In this document: one piece after another, positions 14,791 through 23,456 of the stretch | How the letters are laid out: every line of letters begins with the position of its first letter | Position numbering within the stretch: the stretch's first letter is position 1 | Assembly (NCBI RefSeq): GCF_038784515.1 | Contig: NZ_CP152376.1 | Location: 4,216,001 to 4,280,000 of the forward strand | Reading direction: 5' to 3' | DNA length: 64,000 nt | Source: Rhodoferax sp. GW822-FHT02A01 | GTDB taxonomy: Bacteria > Pseudomonadota > Gammaproteobacteria > Burkholderiales > Burkholderiaceae_C | The notes under the pieces: generated by a model | What the model was told of the DNA's origin: nothing | The model's input: only the letters and a program-made list of their open reading frames with translations | Database searches by the model: none | Position numbers and translations under genes: made by a program

Positions 14791-16282
14791 ACACCACCAC
14801 CAACACCCTCGTCCAGAAGCTCTGGAACTATTGCAACGTGCTGCGTGACGACGGCATGAGTTATGGCGACTATGTGGAGCAGCTCACTTACCTGCTGTTC
14901 CTCAAAATGGCGGACTAGCGCGCCCAGCCGCCGCACAACCAGGCCTGCTTCGTGCTGGGGGCGTATTCCTGGCCCTCGCTGCTGGCAAGGATGGCGACGA
15001 GCTGTTTGACCATTACCGCCACGTGCTGGAGTCACTGGGGCAGCAGAAGGGCACGCTGGGCCTGATTTTTGGCAAGGCACAAAACAAGTTTCAGGACCCG
15101 GCCAAGTTGCGCCGGGTGATCGTCGATCTGATTGGCGCCGAGACCTGGACCATTTTGGGCGCGGACGTGAAGGGCGACGCGTATGAGGGCCTGTTGGAAA
15201 AGAACGCGCAAGACACCAAGAGCGGTGCGGGCCAGTACTTCACGCCGCGTGCACTGATCCAGGCCATGGTGGATTGCATGGCGCCGCAACCAGGCGAACG
15301 CATTACAGACCCTGCTTGCGGCACAGGTGGTTTTCTCTTCACTGCGCACAACTACATCACCAGCCACAACAAGAGCCTGACGCGCGACCAGCTCAAGCAC
15401 CTGAAGGAAAAGGCCCTTACCGGCTACGAGCTGGTGCAGGCCACGGCTCGGGTGTGCGCCATGAACATGATGCTGCACGGCATTGGCTCCGAAAAACAGG
15501 TACCCGTGGTGGTGGGCGACGCGCTGGCCGCCGACCCGGGCGAGCGCTATGAGGTGGTGCTGGCCAACCCGCCGTTTGGCAAGAAGAGCAGCACAGTCAT
15601 CGTGGGCGAAGACGGCCGCACCAGCACCGAGAAAGACACCATCGAGCGCGACGACTTCTGGGCTACCACCAGCAACAAGCAGCTCAACTTTGTGCAGCAC
15701 ATCAAGACCCTGCTGGCCACGCACGGGCGGGCCGCGGTGGTGCTGCCCGACAACGTGTTGTTTGAGGGCGGTGCGGGCGAGACTATCCGCAAGAAGCTGC
15801 TGCACGAGTGCGATGTGCATACGCTATTGCGCCTGCCCACCGGCCTGTTCTATGCGCAAGGTGTGAAGGCCAATGTGCTGTTCTTTGAGAAGAAGGGCGC
15901 AAGCGAAACGCCGTGGACCAAGCAGCTCTGGATTTATGACCTGCGCACTAACAAGCACTTCACGCTCAAGACCAACCCACTCACGCGCGCAGACCTGGAC
16001 GAGTTCGTGACGCTCTACAAGACAGGCAAGCGACAGCAGCGCAAGGCCACTTGGTCACCTGAAAGCCCGGACGGGCGTTGGCGTGCGTACAGCTATGAAG
16101 AGCTGGTGGCGCGGGACAAGGCCAGCCTGGATATTTTTTGGCTCAAGGACGACTCGCTGGCCGATAGCGACAACCTGCCGCCGCCCGCCGTGATTGCGCA
16201 GGAAATTGTGGAAGACCTGCAAGCCGCGCTGGAACAGTTCAAATTGATTGCCAGTGACCTGGGCGCCGAAGAAGCCGCCTAG
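14787..16282 (+). pseudogene. hsdM: Type I restriction-modification HsdM, disrupted by stop and frameshift
   Basis: A second, differently derived HsdM gene. The N-terminus (LVQKLWNYCNVLRDDGMSYG, then LTYLLFLKMAD) is intact until TAG at 14916-14918, where homologues have GAG (Glu, D-E-R). A one-base deletion near 14985-14990 (GCAAGG where GCAAAGG is expected) then shifts the frame. From about 14990 the sequence reads normally to the end: FDHYRHVLESLGQQKG, SAM motif DPACGTGGF, catalytic ANPPFG, the TGLFYAQGVKANVLFF block and a C-terminal coil ending EEAA. No hsdS or hsdR follows, since the next gene is convergent. A late internal start (for example 15023) could express the catalytic part, but without specificity partner. 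Confidence 0.85.
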
Positions 16283-16704
16283 CAAACCAGCTTGGCGATT
16301 TTCTGCAGGGTGGGGCCGGGCGGCGCGTCCAGCATGTAGAACTTGCCGGTGAAGGACTTGTCCAGATAGGTGCCGATTGGGGCTTCTGAAGTGTCGGCTG
16401 ACTTGTAGAGCGTGGTGCGGTTGGCGACGCCGAACTTGTTGGTTGTGCAGCCGAAGTAGAACGGGCCCACCGCGGCAATATAGGGGACGGTGGTACCGTC
16501 TGTTTGCTCGTATTGCTGTGTGTGCTTGTAGACGATCAGCACATCCACGATGACGGACTCAGGGCTGGTGACCATGGACTGCACGTCGATTGACATGGCA
16601 ATGGCTTCGTCCTCGTCCACCAGGGTCCAGACTGGAGCTGCGTATGCGCCAGCGGCAAGTAGTCCCATCAAGGCTGTGATGAATGCTCTTTTGCCGCCGC
16701 CCAT
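16279..16704 (-). CDS. Small secreted surface-adhesin E-like protein
   Basis: A 141-residue exported protein. The signal peptide (AFITALMGLLAAGAYAAP) precedes a beta-rich domain similar in layout to the Adhesin_E-like family (WTLVDEDEAIAMSIDVQS, IVDVLIVYKHTQQYE, a YFGCTTNK block with Cys and a terminal Cys that could form a disulfide). No function can be assigned. It overlaps the 3' end of the hsdM pseudogene by four bases, marking the end of the accessory island. Confidence 0.6.
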   Translation of the reverse strand: MGGGKRAFITALMGLLAAGAYAAPVWTLVDEDEAIAMSIDVQSMVTSPESVIVDVLIVYKHTQQYEQTDGTTVPYIAAVGPFYFGCTTNKFGVANRTTLYKSADTSEAPIGTYLDKSFTGKFYMLDAPPGPTLQKIAKLVC

Positions 16705-16738
16705 ATCTGAAGACCCGTTTTTCTAGTGGGCGTCAAGT

Positions 16739-17344
16739 CTAACGTTGGTGCTTGGCTTCCTTCAGTGCCTGGGCCAGGGTGTTGAGCGAGGTCAACACGG
16801 TTTCAACCGACTGTACCGCTCTTGCATCTTTCAGTGCACCGGCTTCATCGAAGGCTTCATGGGCTTTGCCCTGGGCATATTGTTGGGGTACTACCAGCAT
16901 GGCAAACGCCATTTGCAGGTACTGCCGCATGAAGTTCATGGAGCGCAGCGCACCGCCTGGACCGGGGGAAGCGGACAGCAAGCCGACCGGCTTGTTGGCC
17001 GTAATGGATAGTCCGGCAGGCTGCGCGGGTGAACCCTGAATGCGCGACAGCCAGTCAAACGCATTGATGACCAGCGGGGTAGGGAATCCGTTGTATTCCG
17101 GGGTGACGATCAGCACAGCGTCGCTCTCTGCAATAGCTTGCTGCAGCTGATGTGCACCTTGCGGCACACCGGCTGCAGCCTCCAGATCGCCGTCGTAAAT
17201 GGGCAGATTCAGAGCGCGCAGGTCGATTGTCGTGACTGCCATTCCCGCAGCCTCTGCCAGTTTGGCGGCCACTGCGGCGAGTTTGCGATTGAGCGAGCCT
17301 TCGCGCGCGCTACCGGGGATGATGACGAGTTTTGTGGCGTCCAT
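16739..17344 (-). CDS. NADPH-dependent FMN reductase family protein
   Basis: A 201-residue flavodoxin-like reductase. The phosphate-binding loop for FMN is GSAREGSLNRKLA at residues ~11-23. The second signature is TPEYNGFPTPLVINAFDWLSR, and a GLLSASPGPGGALRS block follows. The family reduces flavins, quinones or azo compounds with NAD(P)H in the cytoplasm. Its first ~135 bases are overlapped, in another frame, by the extended tail of the upstream PEP-CTERM protease. Confidence 0.9.
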   Translation of the reverse strand: MDATKLVIIPGSAREGSLNRKLAAVAAKLAEAAGMAVTTIDLRALNLPIYDGDLEAAAGVPQGAHQLQQAIAESDAVLIVTPEYNGFPTPLVINAFDWLSRIQGSPAQPAGLSITANKPVGLLSASPGPGGALRSMNFMRQYLQMAFAMLVVPQQYAQGKAHEAFDEAGALKDARAVQSVETVLTSLNTLAQALKEAKHQR

Positions 17345-18249
17345 GGAGTTCCTTTTTTACGCTGTATCAGCGGGACCATACCGACCAATCCTACCAACAG
17401 CAGCGCCCAACTCTCCGGTTCGGGAACAGGAGCGGCGATCACGCTGCTGATCCACTGTGAATAGCCTGCCAGCGCAATGCCGCCGCCGCCCGTGCCATAG
17501 GCGCCGCTGGTGGTGGGGCCGGACGCAAACGTCACCTCGAAGGTGTTGATGCCGGCCAACTGCCACTGCCCGTTGACGTACACAAAGGCGGCACTGCCGG
17601 AATCGCCGTTGACCAGGGACGCTTCCCGGTTGGCCCCCAAGGTGCCGTTGGCGCTGATGTTGGCGCCCAGCCGGTTGGTGCTGAGGTCGGGGCCGTCGAA
17701 GTCAAACAGGTAGGTCTGGTTGGTTCCTGCGGCATTGCTGAGTACCACGTCGGCAATGTTCTCGCCGGTCTTCTTCACCGAAGTGCTGCCGGCAAAGCTG
17801 ACAAAGTTCAGGTCAGCGCCCTGCAGGCTGCCGGTGTAGAGGCTGTAAAACGGAATGTTCGTGCCTACCGCATCTGCCAGGCGGATGATGGCCAGGTCGT
17901 TGTGCACTGTGGGGTCCCCCGGCGCATTGCCTGCGGTGCTGGCGGTGTAGTCCGGATTGATGTAGATCTGGCTGGCTGCCACGCTGTAGCTGCTGCCAGC
18001 GTTCACCTCGAAGCTGACATCGGACGCGTTGGCCCCCGTCATCACATGCGCGGCGGTCAGCACATAGCCAGGTGCAATCAGCGTCCCGGTGAACAGATTG
18101 CCCCCTACACTGAGGCTTCCCACCCCAGACCACGGCGAGCTCGCGCTGTTCGGCGCAACACCGGCCCCTCCCACAAGCGCCAGAGAGGGGAAGGGGGCGA
18201 TCAGCGCTGCGGCCAACAGACTGGCCCCCAGTAGTTTGGATGTGTTCAT
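17209..18249 (-). CDS. Trypsin-like serine protease with PEP-CTERM signal and extended tail
   Basis: Exported S1-family protease. Signal peptide (LLAAALIAPFPSLALVGG); catalytic triad visible as His in VLTAAHV, Asp in HNDLAIIRL and Ser in NGDSGSA. Near the C-terminus is a PEP-CTERM sorting signal: VPEPESWALLLVGL, hydrophobic helix and QRKK. Such signals are cut by exosortase, here probably XrtB encoded at 36-37 kb. Normally the protein ends within a few residues of the basic cluster, but here the frame runs on for 43 more residues into the reductase gene. A six-A tract (T6 at 17353-17358 on the plus strand) sits exactly at RKK; one A less would stop the frame at about 17310. A frame lesion or error is possible. 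Confidence 0.8.
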   Translation of the reverse strand: MNTSKLLGASLLAAALIAPFPSLALVGGAGVAPNSASSPWSGVGSLSVGGNLFTGTLIAPGYVLTAAHVMTGANASDVSFEVNAGSSYSVAASQIYINPDYTASTAGNAPGDPTVHNDLAIIRLADAVGTNIPFYSLYTGSLQGADLNFVSFAGSTSVKKTGENIADVVLSNAAGTNQTYLFDFDGPDLSTNRLGANISANGTLGANREASLVNGDSGSAAFVYVNGQWQLAGINTFEVTFASGPTTSGAYGTGGGGIALAGYSQWISSVIAAPVPEPESWALLLVGLVGMVPLIQRKKGTPWTPQNSSSSPVARAKARSIANSPQWPPNWQRLREWQSRQSTCAL

Positions 18250-18255
18250 CAGTTC

Positions 18256-18939
18256 TCAGGTGTCAAGCTTGGTGCGTCGGTAGCGCGCGACGGAAGCCAG
18301 CATGGCCAAACCCATCAGTAGCATGGCCGCCTCATCCACTTCGGGCACGGGGGTGACCGAAGCGTAGCCGGTCAATGCGACAGCGCTATTACCGGTCAGC
18401 GTAAATGTGCTAACCAGTCGCATGTAGTTCCAGGTCTGGCCCGTTGGTCCATTCGAATTGATTGCCGAATACAGGCCGAAGATGCTGCTGGCACCGGTCG
18501 ATGTGGTGCCTTGTCCTAGATCTACACCGGCATTCACAAAGGTCAAGCCGTTGTCTGCGGAAAGCTCAACCCGTTGGATGCCGCTGCTGAAAACAGCGTC
18601 AATGCTCTTGGACACCCCTCTGCGGCCCGTCAGGCTGCCGGAAAACTCCGTATATACCGTGTTGGCCCCGCTCACGGTAGGTGTGATTGCCGAACCAATG
18701 GTGAATGTGTAGGTCTGTGTCAGCGAACTGTTGTTGATGGCGGACACGGCGTAATACATGTCCGGGTTGCCATAGTTGGTCCCGTCCTGCAGCTGGGTCA
18801 TGAGACCGGAGAGGTCCTCATCCCAGGACAAACCACCCGCCTGGGTAACCAGCATGGACGCCGTCACGTTGGCCGCCGATGCGCTGGCGGTCCACAGGGA
18901 AAGTGCCAAGGTCAGCACATAAATCAATCGAATCTTCAT
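18256..18939 (-). CDS. PEP-CTERM-like (PEV variant) secreted protein
   Basis: A 227-residue exported protein. It has a signal peptide (VLTLALSLWTASASA), a Ser/Thr/Gly-rich beta domain of unknown function, and a C-terminal tripartite sorting region in which the motif reads VPEVDEAA rather than VPEPs. A hydrophobic helix (MLLMGLAMLASVARY) and RRTK follow. It lies six bases upstream of the trypsin-like PEP-CTERM gene on the same strand, so the two are likely co-expressed. Probably an exosortase substrate at the cell surface or in the EPS matrix. Confidence 0.7.
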   Translation of the reverse strand: MKIRLIYVLTLALSLWTASASAANVTASMLVTQAGGLSWDEDLSGLMTQLQDGTNYGNPDMYYAVSAINNSSLTQTYTFTIGSAITPTVSGANTVYTEFSGSLTGRRGVSKSIDAVFSSGIQRVELSADNGLTFVNAGVDLGQGTTSTGASSIFGLYSAINSNGPTGQTWNYMRLVSTFTLTGNSAVALTGYASVTPVPEVDEAAMLLMGLAMLASVARYRRTKLDT

Positions 18940-18952
18940 GGTGTACTCCTGT

Positions 18953-18973
18953 TTGTGACAGTGGTTGTCACAA
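18953..18973. promoter_or_regulatory. Palindrome upstream of the PEP-CTERM pair
   Basis: TTGTGACA-GTGGT-TGTCACAA is a perfect 8-bp inverted repeat with a 5-base spacer, 14 bases upstream of the ATG at 18939. It is a plausible operator but no regulator can be named. The remaining gap to 19099 is AT-richer and otherwise featureless. Confidence 0.35.
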
Positions 18974-19099
18974 AATAACTAAGTTACACAAGAAGCATGA
19001 AATGGTTCGCAACGATGGATTGCAGTTTTCTAGTTCGATTGGATTGGAATATGTGAATTCGGTAACAAAATGGTATGAAGGACGATTAGATGGGGATTC

Positions 19100-20011
19100 C
19101 TAGAGTGCCTCTTGAATCGTGGTGGCCAGAATCTCTGCCAACACCTTGTTGCCGGCTACCGTGGGATGCGTCCCCTCACGATACAAACCTACATTCCATT
19201 CAGGTCGTTTGGCAACATCGATCATCTTCAACCCGTAAGTGGCAGCAATGCGTTCCAGTTCTTTCCGGTCAGGCGCATAGTCCGTTCCTTTTTGCATCGC
19301 GATGTATTCCTCCTTACCTGGATACATGAATAGAACTCCAGGCACCTTATTGCCCTTTCTGGCTGACATTTCGGCCACTAGTCTCTCAAACTGCTCCACG
19401 TTTTCCTGTTGAGACTGTCCAGTGGGGGGAAGCTCATTCATATTGAATGCAATAAACCTTGGCAATACGTAGCGCCTCAAGACATACCAGGTTGCAAGCA
19501 ACGGCCGCTCGCTGGGAAAAACATATTGTCCGCGGTCCGGGCTCAGCTGGCTGAAGCCACCATTCATGTATTCCCATACAAAGAAGTCGGCTGCTCGCAA
19601 GACATCGGGGTTGCGGCGCAGGTACACGCTTTGGTTCACATTCGTCCATGCCCCGGCCGCTATGGGCCAGACCGTAACTTTGTCACCCAGCTTGACCTGT
19701 AACAGGGGTCCAAGTTTATCTGCTTGATCATAAGGATTGCCCCCCATCACAATGCTGTTCCCAATCAGCAGAAGATTGCGCTTCTTGGCAGGGCTCCAAG
19801 CCAACTCGGTGCCCATGCTGCGGTCGTTGAAAACCCAGGAATTTCTGTTCAGGAATTTGCCAGACTGGTTGGGGGCGGGTAGGTAGCCAATCTCGTTGTC
19901 AACGGAGTAGATCGGGAAATCCACTGCACCGCTGAGGCGCACCGCGCCCTCGGCTACCACCAGCAGGCACGCGACGGACGCAAGGAATCGTTTTATGTGC
20001 TTGGATTTCAT
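19100..20011 (-). CDS. SGNH-hydrolase-like protein of the EPS operon
   Basis: A 303-residue protein with an N-terminal signal/anchor (FLASVACLLVVAEGAVRL). The SGNH pattern is LLLIGNSIVMGG (GNS in place of the usual GDS) and a C-terminal GTHPTVAGNKVLA block carrying the His (and Thr where Asp is usual). Related periplasmic enzymes add or remove acetyl groups on exopolysaccharide. It is the last gene of the long eps operon, so an EPS-modifying role is inferred. Catalytic competence is uncertain given the motif changes. Confidence 0.6.
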   Translation of the reverse strand: MKSKHIKRFLASVACLLVVAEGAVRLSGAVDFPIYSVDNEIGYLPAPNQSGKFLNRNSWVFNDRSMGTELAWSPAKKRNLLLIGNSIVMGGNPYDQADKLGPLLQVKLGDKVTVWPIAAGAWTNVNQSVYLRRNPDVLRAADFFVWEYMNGGFSQLSPDRGQYVFPSERPLLATWYVLRRYVLPRFIAFNMNELPPTGQSQQENVEQFERLVAEMSARKGNKVPGVLFMYPGKEEYIAMQKGTDYAPDRKELERIAATYGLKMIDVAKRPEWNVGLYREGTHPTVAGNKVLAEILATTIQEAL

Positions 20012-20056
20012 AGGTGCTCACCTGAGATTCAACTGGATTGACGTATTCGCGAGAAG

Positions 20057-22309
20057 CTATTTCGGCGCCTGCGCCGGGCCGGTTGTATTTCCGTCCTGCA
20101 CCGTACCTTTTGCGCCATCACGCACGATGACGCCGATGTTGCAGCCCACGCAGGTGTTGTTTTGGAAGATGGTTCCCAGCAACCGGGTTTGGTTCAACGA
20201 CTGCACCTGGCCGGGTCCTTCTGCATGCATGCGGTTCACATAACCCTCCGCTCCGCCTGACTCTTCCTGCGGCATTGTCAGATTGGGCGTGTTGGCGCGC
20301 ATCATGTTGTCGCGGACTTCCACACCGATGGTGCCAACGCCAAAGTCTTGCTCATCCATGCGTACGAACAGCACGCTGATGTAGGAGCGCCACTCCCCGG
20401 TGGTATTGGTGACAGTGTTGCCGGCAATGCGTACGCCATACAGGGGCGTGAACAAGCGGTCTTTGATGTTCTGTGCTGAACGCAGGTAGATGCCACCGCC
20501 TTCTACAAATACATTGCTGACGATATCGATGTCACGCACCGCGGTTTGGTACAGCCAGATGCCACGTGGGTTCTGGCTCAGCGTATTGCCCTTGATGAGT
20601 GACTTTTCCAGACCCCAGATAAAGGTCACGTAGCGGCTGCTGCTGTCAGGAACCACGTCCCACACCCGATCCACCGTGATGGTATCGGCCTGGTAGGCCA
20701 TTACCCTGCGTGATTGCCCAGCGCCCTTGCCACCCACAATGGCTACGCCATAGTTTTCGGGAATGACGCCACCCTCAAACAGCGCGATGTTCTGCTTGTT
20801 GGCCGGGTCTGACAGGGTGGTTGGCGTGGCGCGCGCCACTGTACCTAGGTTCTCTGTACGCCGTCCACCGCCACCTTCGGTCAATAGCGTTTCTCCATCA
20901 TTGCGAGACTTATTGACTATGGGGCCTCCCAGAACGTCAAATGTATTGCCGACGATGGCAACCCGATGGGCAAAGTCCATCGCCAGGCTGTGTGTGATGA
21001 CTTTGGAGTTCTGGTTGCCACGGGCATCGCGTGTAAAGCGGTTGTCTGCCACATAGGCGTCATGAATGCTGGAGAAGTTGGTTCCGCCGTCCGCGAAGGT
21101 GGTGGTGTTGCGTGCAAATACCATACCACCGCTGGAACCCAATGTGTAAGGCCCATAGCCACCCGCGTTTTTGGGTTGCACAAAGTCAGAGTCGGTCACC
21201 ACAAAATTGGTGTTGCCCGACAAGTACATGTGGATGCCACCACCCAATAGAAACCGCACGTTCTGCAGAAAGATCCGCGTATTGTTTTGCAGCAGCGGGC
21301 TTTCGATACCCGCACGTACATTCTTCAGCGTCAGGTTGCGCACGCCTACCAAGTCTTGTGACCTTGCCATGAGCGGATAGCTGGCTTCGTACTGGATGAG
21401 CGTTGCATCCTTGCCAGCGCCTTGCAGAACCACGCGGGACTTGAGCGCCACGCTGCCAGCCAGGCGGCAATTGCCAGCGGGCAGTTGCAGTACACCGCCG
21501 CCCGCTGCGGCCAGTTTGTCTATGCCGGCCTGGATTGCGGCCGTGTCATCTGTAGCGCCGTTGCACAGCGGCTTGTTGCCAAGGCGTGTGTCCGTGTCAG
21601 CGCGCACAACGCGCGTTGCGATGTCGCTGAAAGCGGCGCCCCATCCCACACCCAACGCGAAGGGATCGCCACGGCCAGACGTTGCCACGTCAATATCTCG
21701 ATCGAGTGCAGACGGGCCCGTGCCGTTGCCATTGTCCACGGTGATCACAACCCTTCTGGTCGCACGCAATCCGTCCGGTGCGGTGAGCTGCAGCATGTGC
21801 TCGTCGCTGGAGGCGGTGTCTACCGTTGCAGGCAATCCGCCCACGGTCACCAACGGTGTGAAACCGGGTAACAGCAGATTGCGCCCAAAGACTTTGAAAG
21901 CTCCCTTGGGCACGATCTGCATCGCGTCCAGGTGAAAGGCGCGTGCGGCATTGAGCAGAATGGGCGCACTGGCAGTCTGGCCGTTGTCCACATGCACGGC
22001 CAATGCGCCGGTGGCTGACTCCGGAATCCGGAAAGACAGCCATCCCGTGCCAAACTGGTTTACCAACGGCAAGTCCAGCGGCGACTCCCCCGGTCGGGTC
22101 AGCGTAACCACGGGAGCCTTGCCAAAGTTCTTTCCCTGCAGACCCACGATGTCACCAGGCCGGGCACTTCTTGACGCATTGAAAACGACGGGAGCAGCGG
22201 AGCTTTCCGTGCTCAAGGGGTCTGCCGCATGGGCACTGCCGGCGATGTAGGCAGCAAGGCTGCAGATGCGCAACAGGTCTGCCTTGCGATCACGGTGGGG
22301 TGTTGTCAT
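20057..22309 (-). CDS. Right-handed beta-helix (pectate-lyase-3-like) exported protein
   Basis: A 750-residue exported protein. An N-terminal hydrophobic segment (LLRICSLAAYIAGSAHA) is followed by an IPT-like Ig domain (VFNASRSARPGDIVGLQGKNF) and a long parallel beta-helix. The helix starts with the family-typical block NGATDDTAAIQAGIDKLAA, GGGVLQLPAG, and continues with many short NxFxx rungs (VGNTFDVLGG, IKGNTLSQNPRGIWLY, VVSNVFVEGGGIYL). Members lyse or remodel polysaccharides. Its position at the end of the eps operon suggests an EPS depolymerase or modifying enzyme. It overlaps the upstream glycosyltransferase gene by 20 bases. Confidence 0.8.
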   Translation of the reverse strand: MTTPHRDRKADLLRICSLAAYIAGSAHAADPLSTESSAAPVVFNASRSARPGDIVGLQGKNFGKAPVVTLTRPGESPLDLPLVNQFGTGWLSFRIPESATGALAVHVDNGQTASAPILLNAARAFHLDAMQIVPKGAFKVFGRNLLLPGFTPLVTVGGLPATVDTASSDEHMLQLTAPDGLRATRRVVITVDNGNGTGPSALDRDIDVATSGRGDPFALGVGWGAAFSDIATRVVRADTDTRLGNKPLCNGATDDTAAIQAGIDKLAAAGGGVLQLPAGNCRLAGSVALKSRVVLQGAGKDATLIQYEASYPLMARSQDLVGVRNLTLKNVRAGIESPLLQNNTRIFLQNVRFLLGGGIHMYLSGNTNFVVTDSDFVQPKNAGGYGPYTLGSSGGMVFARNTTTFADGGTNFSSIHDAYVADNRFTRDARGNQNSKVITHSLAMDFAHRVAIVGNTFDVLGGPIVNKSRNDGETLLTEGGGGRRTENLGTVARATPTTLSDPANKQNIALFEGGVIPENYGVAIVGGKGAGQSRRVMAYQADTITVDRVWDVVPDSSSRYVTFIWGLEKSLIKGNTLSQNPRGIWLYQTAVRDIDIVSNVFVEGGGIYLRSAQNIKDRLFTPLYGVRIAGNTVTNTTGEWRSYISVLFVRMDEQDFGVGTIGVEVRDNMMRANTPNLTMPQEESGGAEGYVNRMHAEGPGQVQSLNQTRLLGTIFQNNTCVGCNIGVIVRDGAKGTVQDGNTTGPAQAPK

Positions 22310-23453
22310 GGCTTTGGCCTGAAGAGGAGGTGATCAAGGAGCGAATGCGGCTGCCAAAGGTGGCCCAGTTCAATTCGCGGGTGAATTTCATGCGGGCTGC
22401 CAGCGCCATGCGCTGGTAGGCTCCGGGCGCCTGGATCAGCGCAAGGATTCGCTGCGCAATGTGCATGGCGCTTGTGGAGGCATCAAACAGCAGGCCGGTT
22501 GTCTGGTCGTCCACCACACCGGGTATGCCCTGGCTGTTGAGTGCGATGCAGGGCAAGCCGTAGGACTGAGCCTCCGCAAAGACGAGGCCAAAGCACTCGG
22601 CATGGGAGGGGACAAGAAAGAAGTCCGCTTCGGCAAAGGCCGCAGCCATCGTCGCGCGGTCCTCTGGCTTGTCCGGCGAAAGGTAGCCCAGGACTCGAAC
22701 GTGTGATTGGTCACGTGTCTCCAATGCAGGCTGACAGCCAATCACATCCAGGCTGGCTTGCACGCCTTGTGCGTTGAGCGTGTTCACGACATCCACCGCC
22801 AAAGGTCCACCCTTGCGCTCCCAGTCTTTTCCGATGAACAGGAACCGCAAGGGATTGAGCTTGCGCTGACGGACGCGGGCCGACACCCGTTCATCTGAAT
22901 CGACGCAATGGCTGTTGGCGCCAAAGGGGAGCAAGTGGACTTTGTGGGTATCCACACCAAAGCGCCTGATCGCTTCATTGCAGGCCCAGGGAGTAGGGTA
23001 GATGACGCCGGCGATGCCTTTGGCCATATCCGCCTCCAGCCTGGCGTAGGTGGGGGCCAGCAACGGTATGGTCTCATACGCCTGGTAAGCCTGCTTGTAG
23101 GCCATCCAGGGTGCGTCCGAGATCATGTAGACCGGAACGTCGAGTGCGCCGGCATAAATCAGGTGCTGGCTGGAGATGCACAGCACCGCATCCGGGCGCT
23201 GCTCCTGCACTTCCTTTATCAACCGTTTTGCATAGGTCTTCAGCGCGGTGCGTGTCATCCACAGCGGGTATTTCTGGCGACCCCATGCCATGCGCAGGGC
23301 GCCATCCAGCAATCCTTTTTGCGGGGTCCCGGAAGACAGCACACTCACACGCTCGAAGTTGCGTTCCAGTGCCTTGCGCATGTTGAAAGGCGTGCCGCTC
23401 CATGACTTGGGGTTGTGCGGGTCTTCGACCGTCGCCAAGAGCAAATGGCGCAT
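22290..23453 (-). CDS. Glycosyltransferase family 4
   Basis: A 387-residue GT-B glycosyltransferase. The C-terminal donor-binding block is visible as FFLVPSHAECFGLVFAEAQSYGLPCIAL (Glu-x7-Glu pattern), preceded by the RFLFIGKDWERKGG strand. The N-terminal acceptor half includes VLCISSQHLIYAG. It would add a sugar to the undecaprenyl-linked repeat unit at the inner membrane. It lies three bases after the WcaI-like gene; specificity unknown. Confidence 0.85.
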   Translation of the reverse strand: MRHLLLATVEDPHNPKSWSGTPFNMRKALERNFERVSVLSSGTPQKGLLDGALRMAWGRQKYPLWMTRTALKTYAKRLIKEVQEQRPDAVLCISSQHLIYAGALDVPVYMISDAPWMAYKQAYQAYETIPLLAPTYARLEADMAKGIAGVIYPTPWACNEAIRRFGVDTHKVHLLPFGANSHCVDSDERVSARVRQRKLNPLRFLFIGKDWERKGGPLAVDVVNTLNAQGVQASLDVIGCQPALETRDQSHVRVLGYLSPDKPEDRATMAAAFAEADFFLVPSHAECFGLVFAEAQSYGLPCIALNSQGIPGVVDDQTTGLLFDASTSAMHIAQRILALIQAPGAYQRMALAARMKFTRELNWATFGSRIRSLITSSSGQSHDNTPP

Positions 23454-23456
23454 GGG

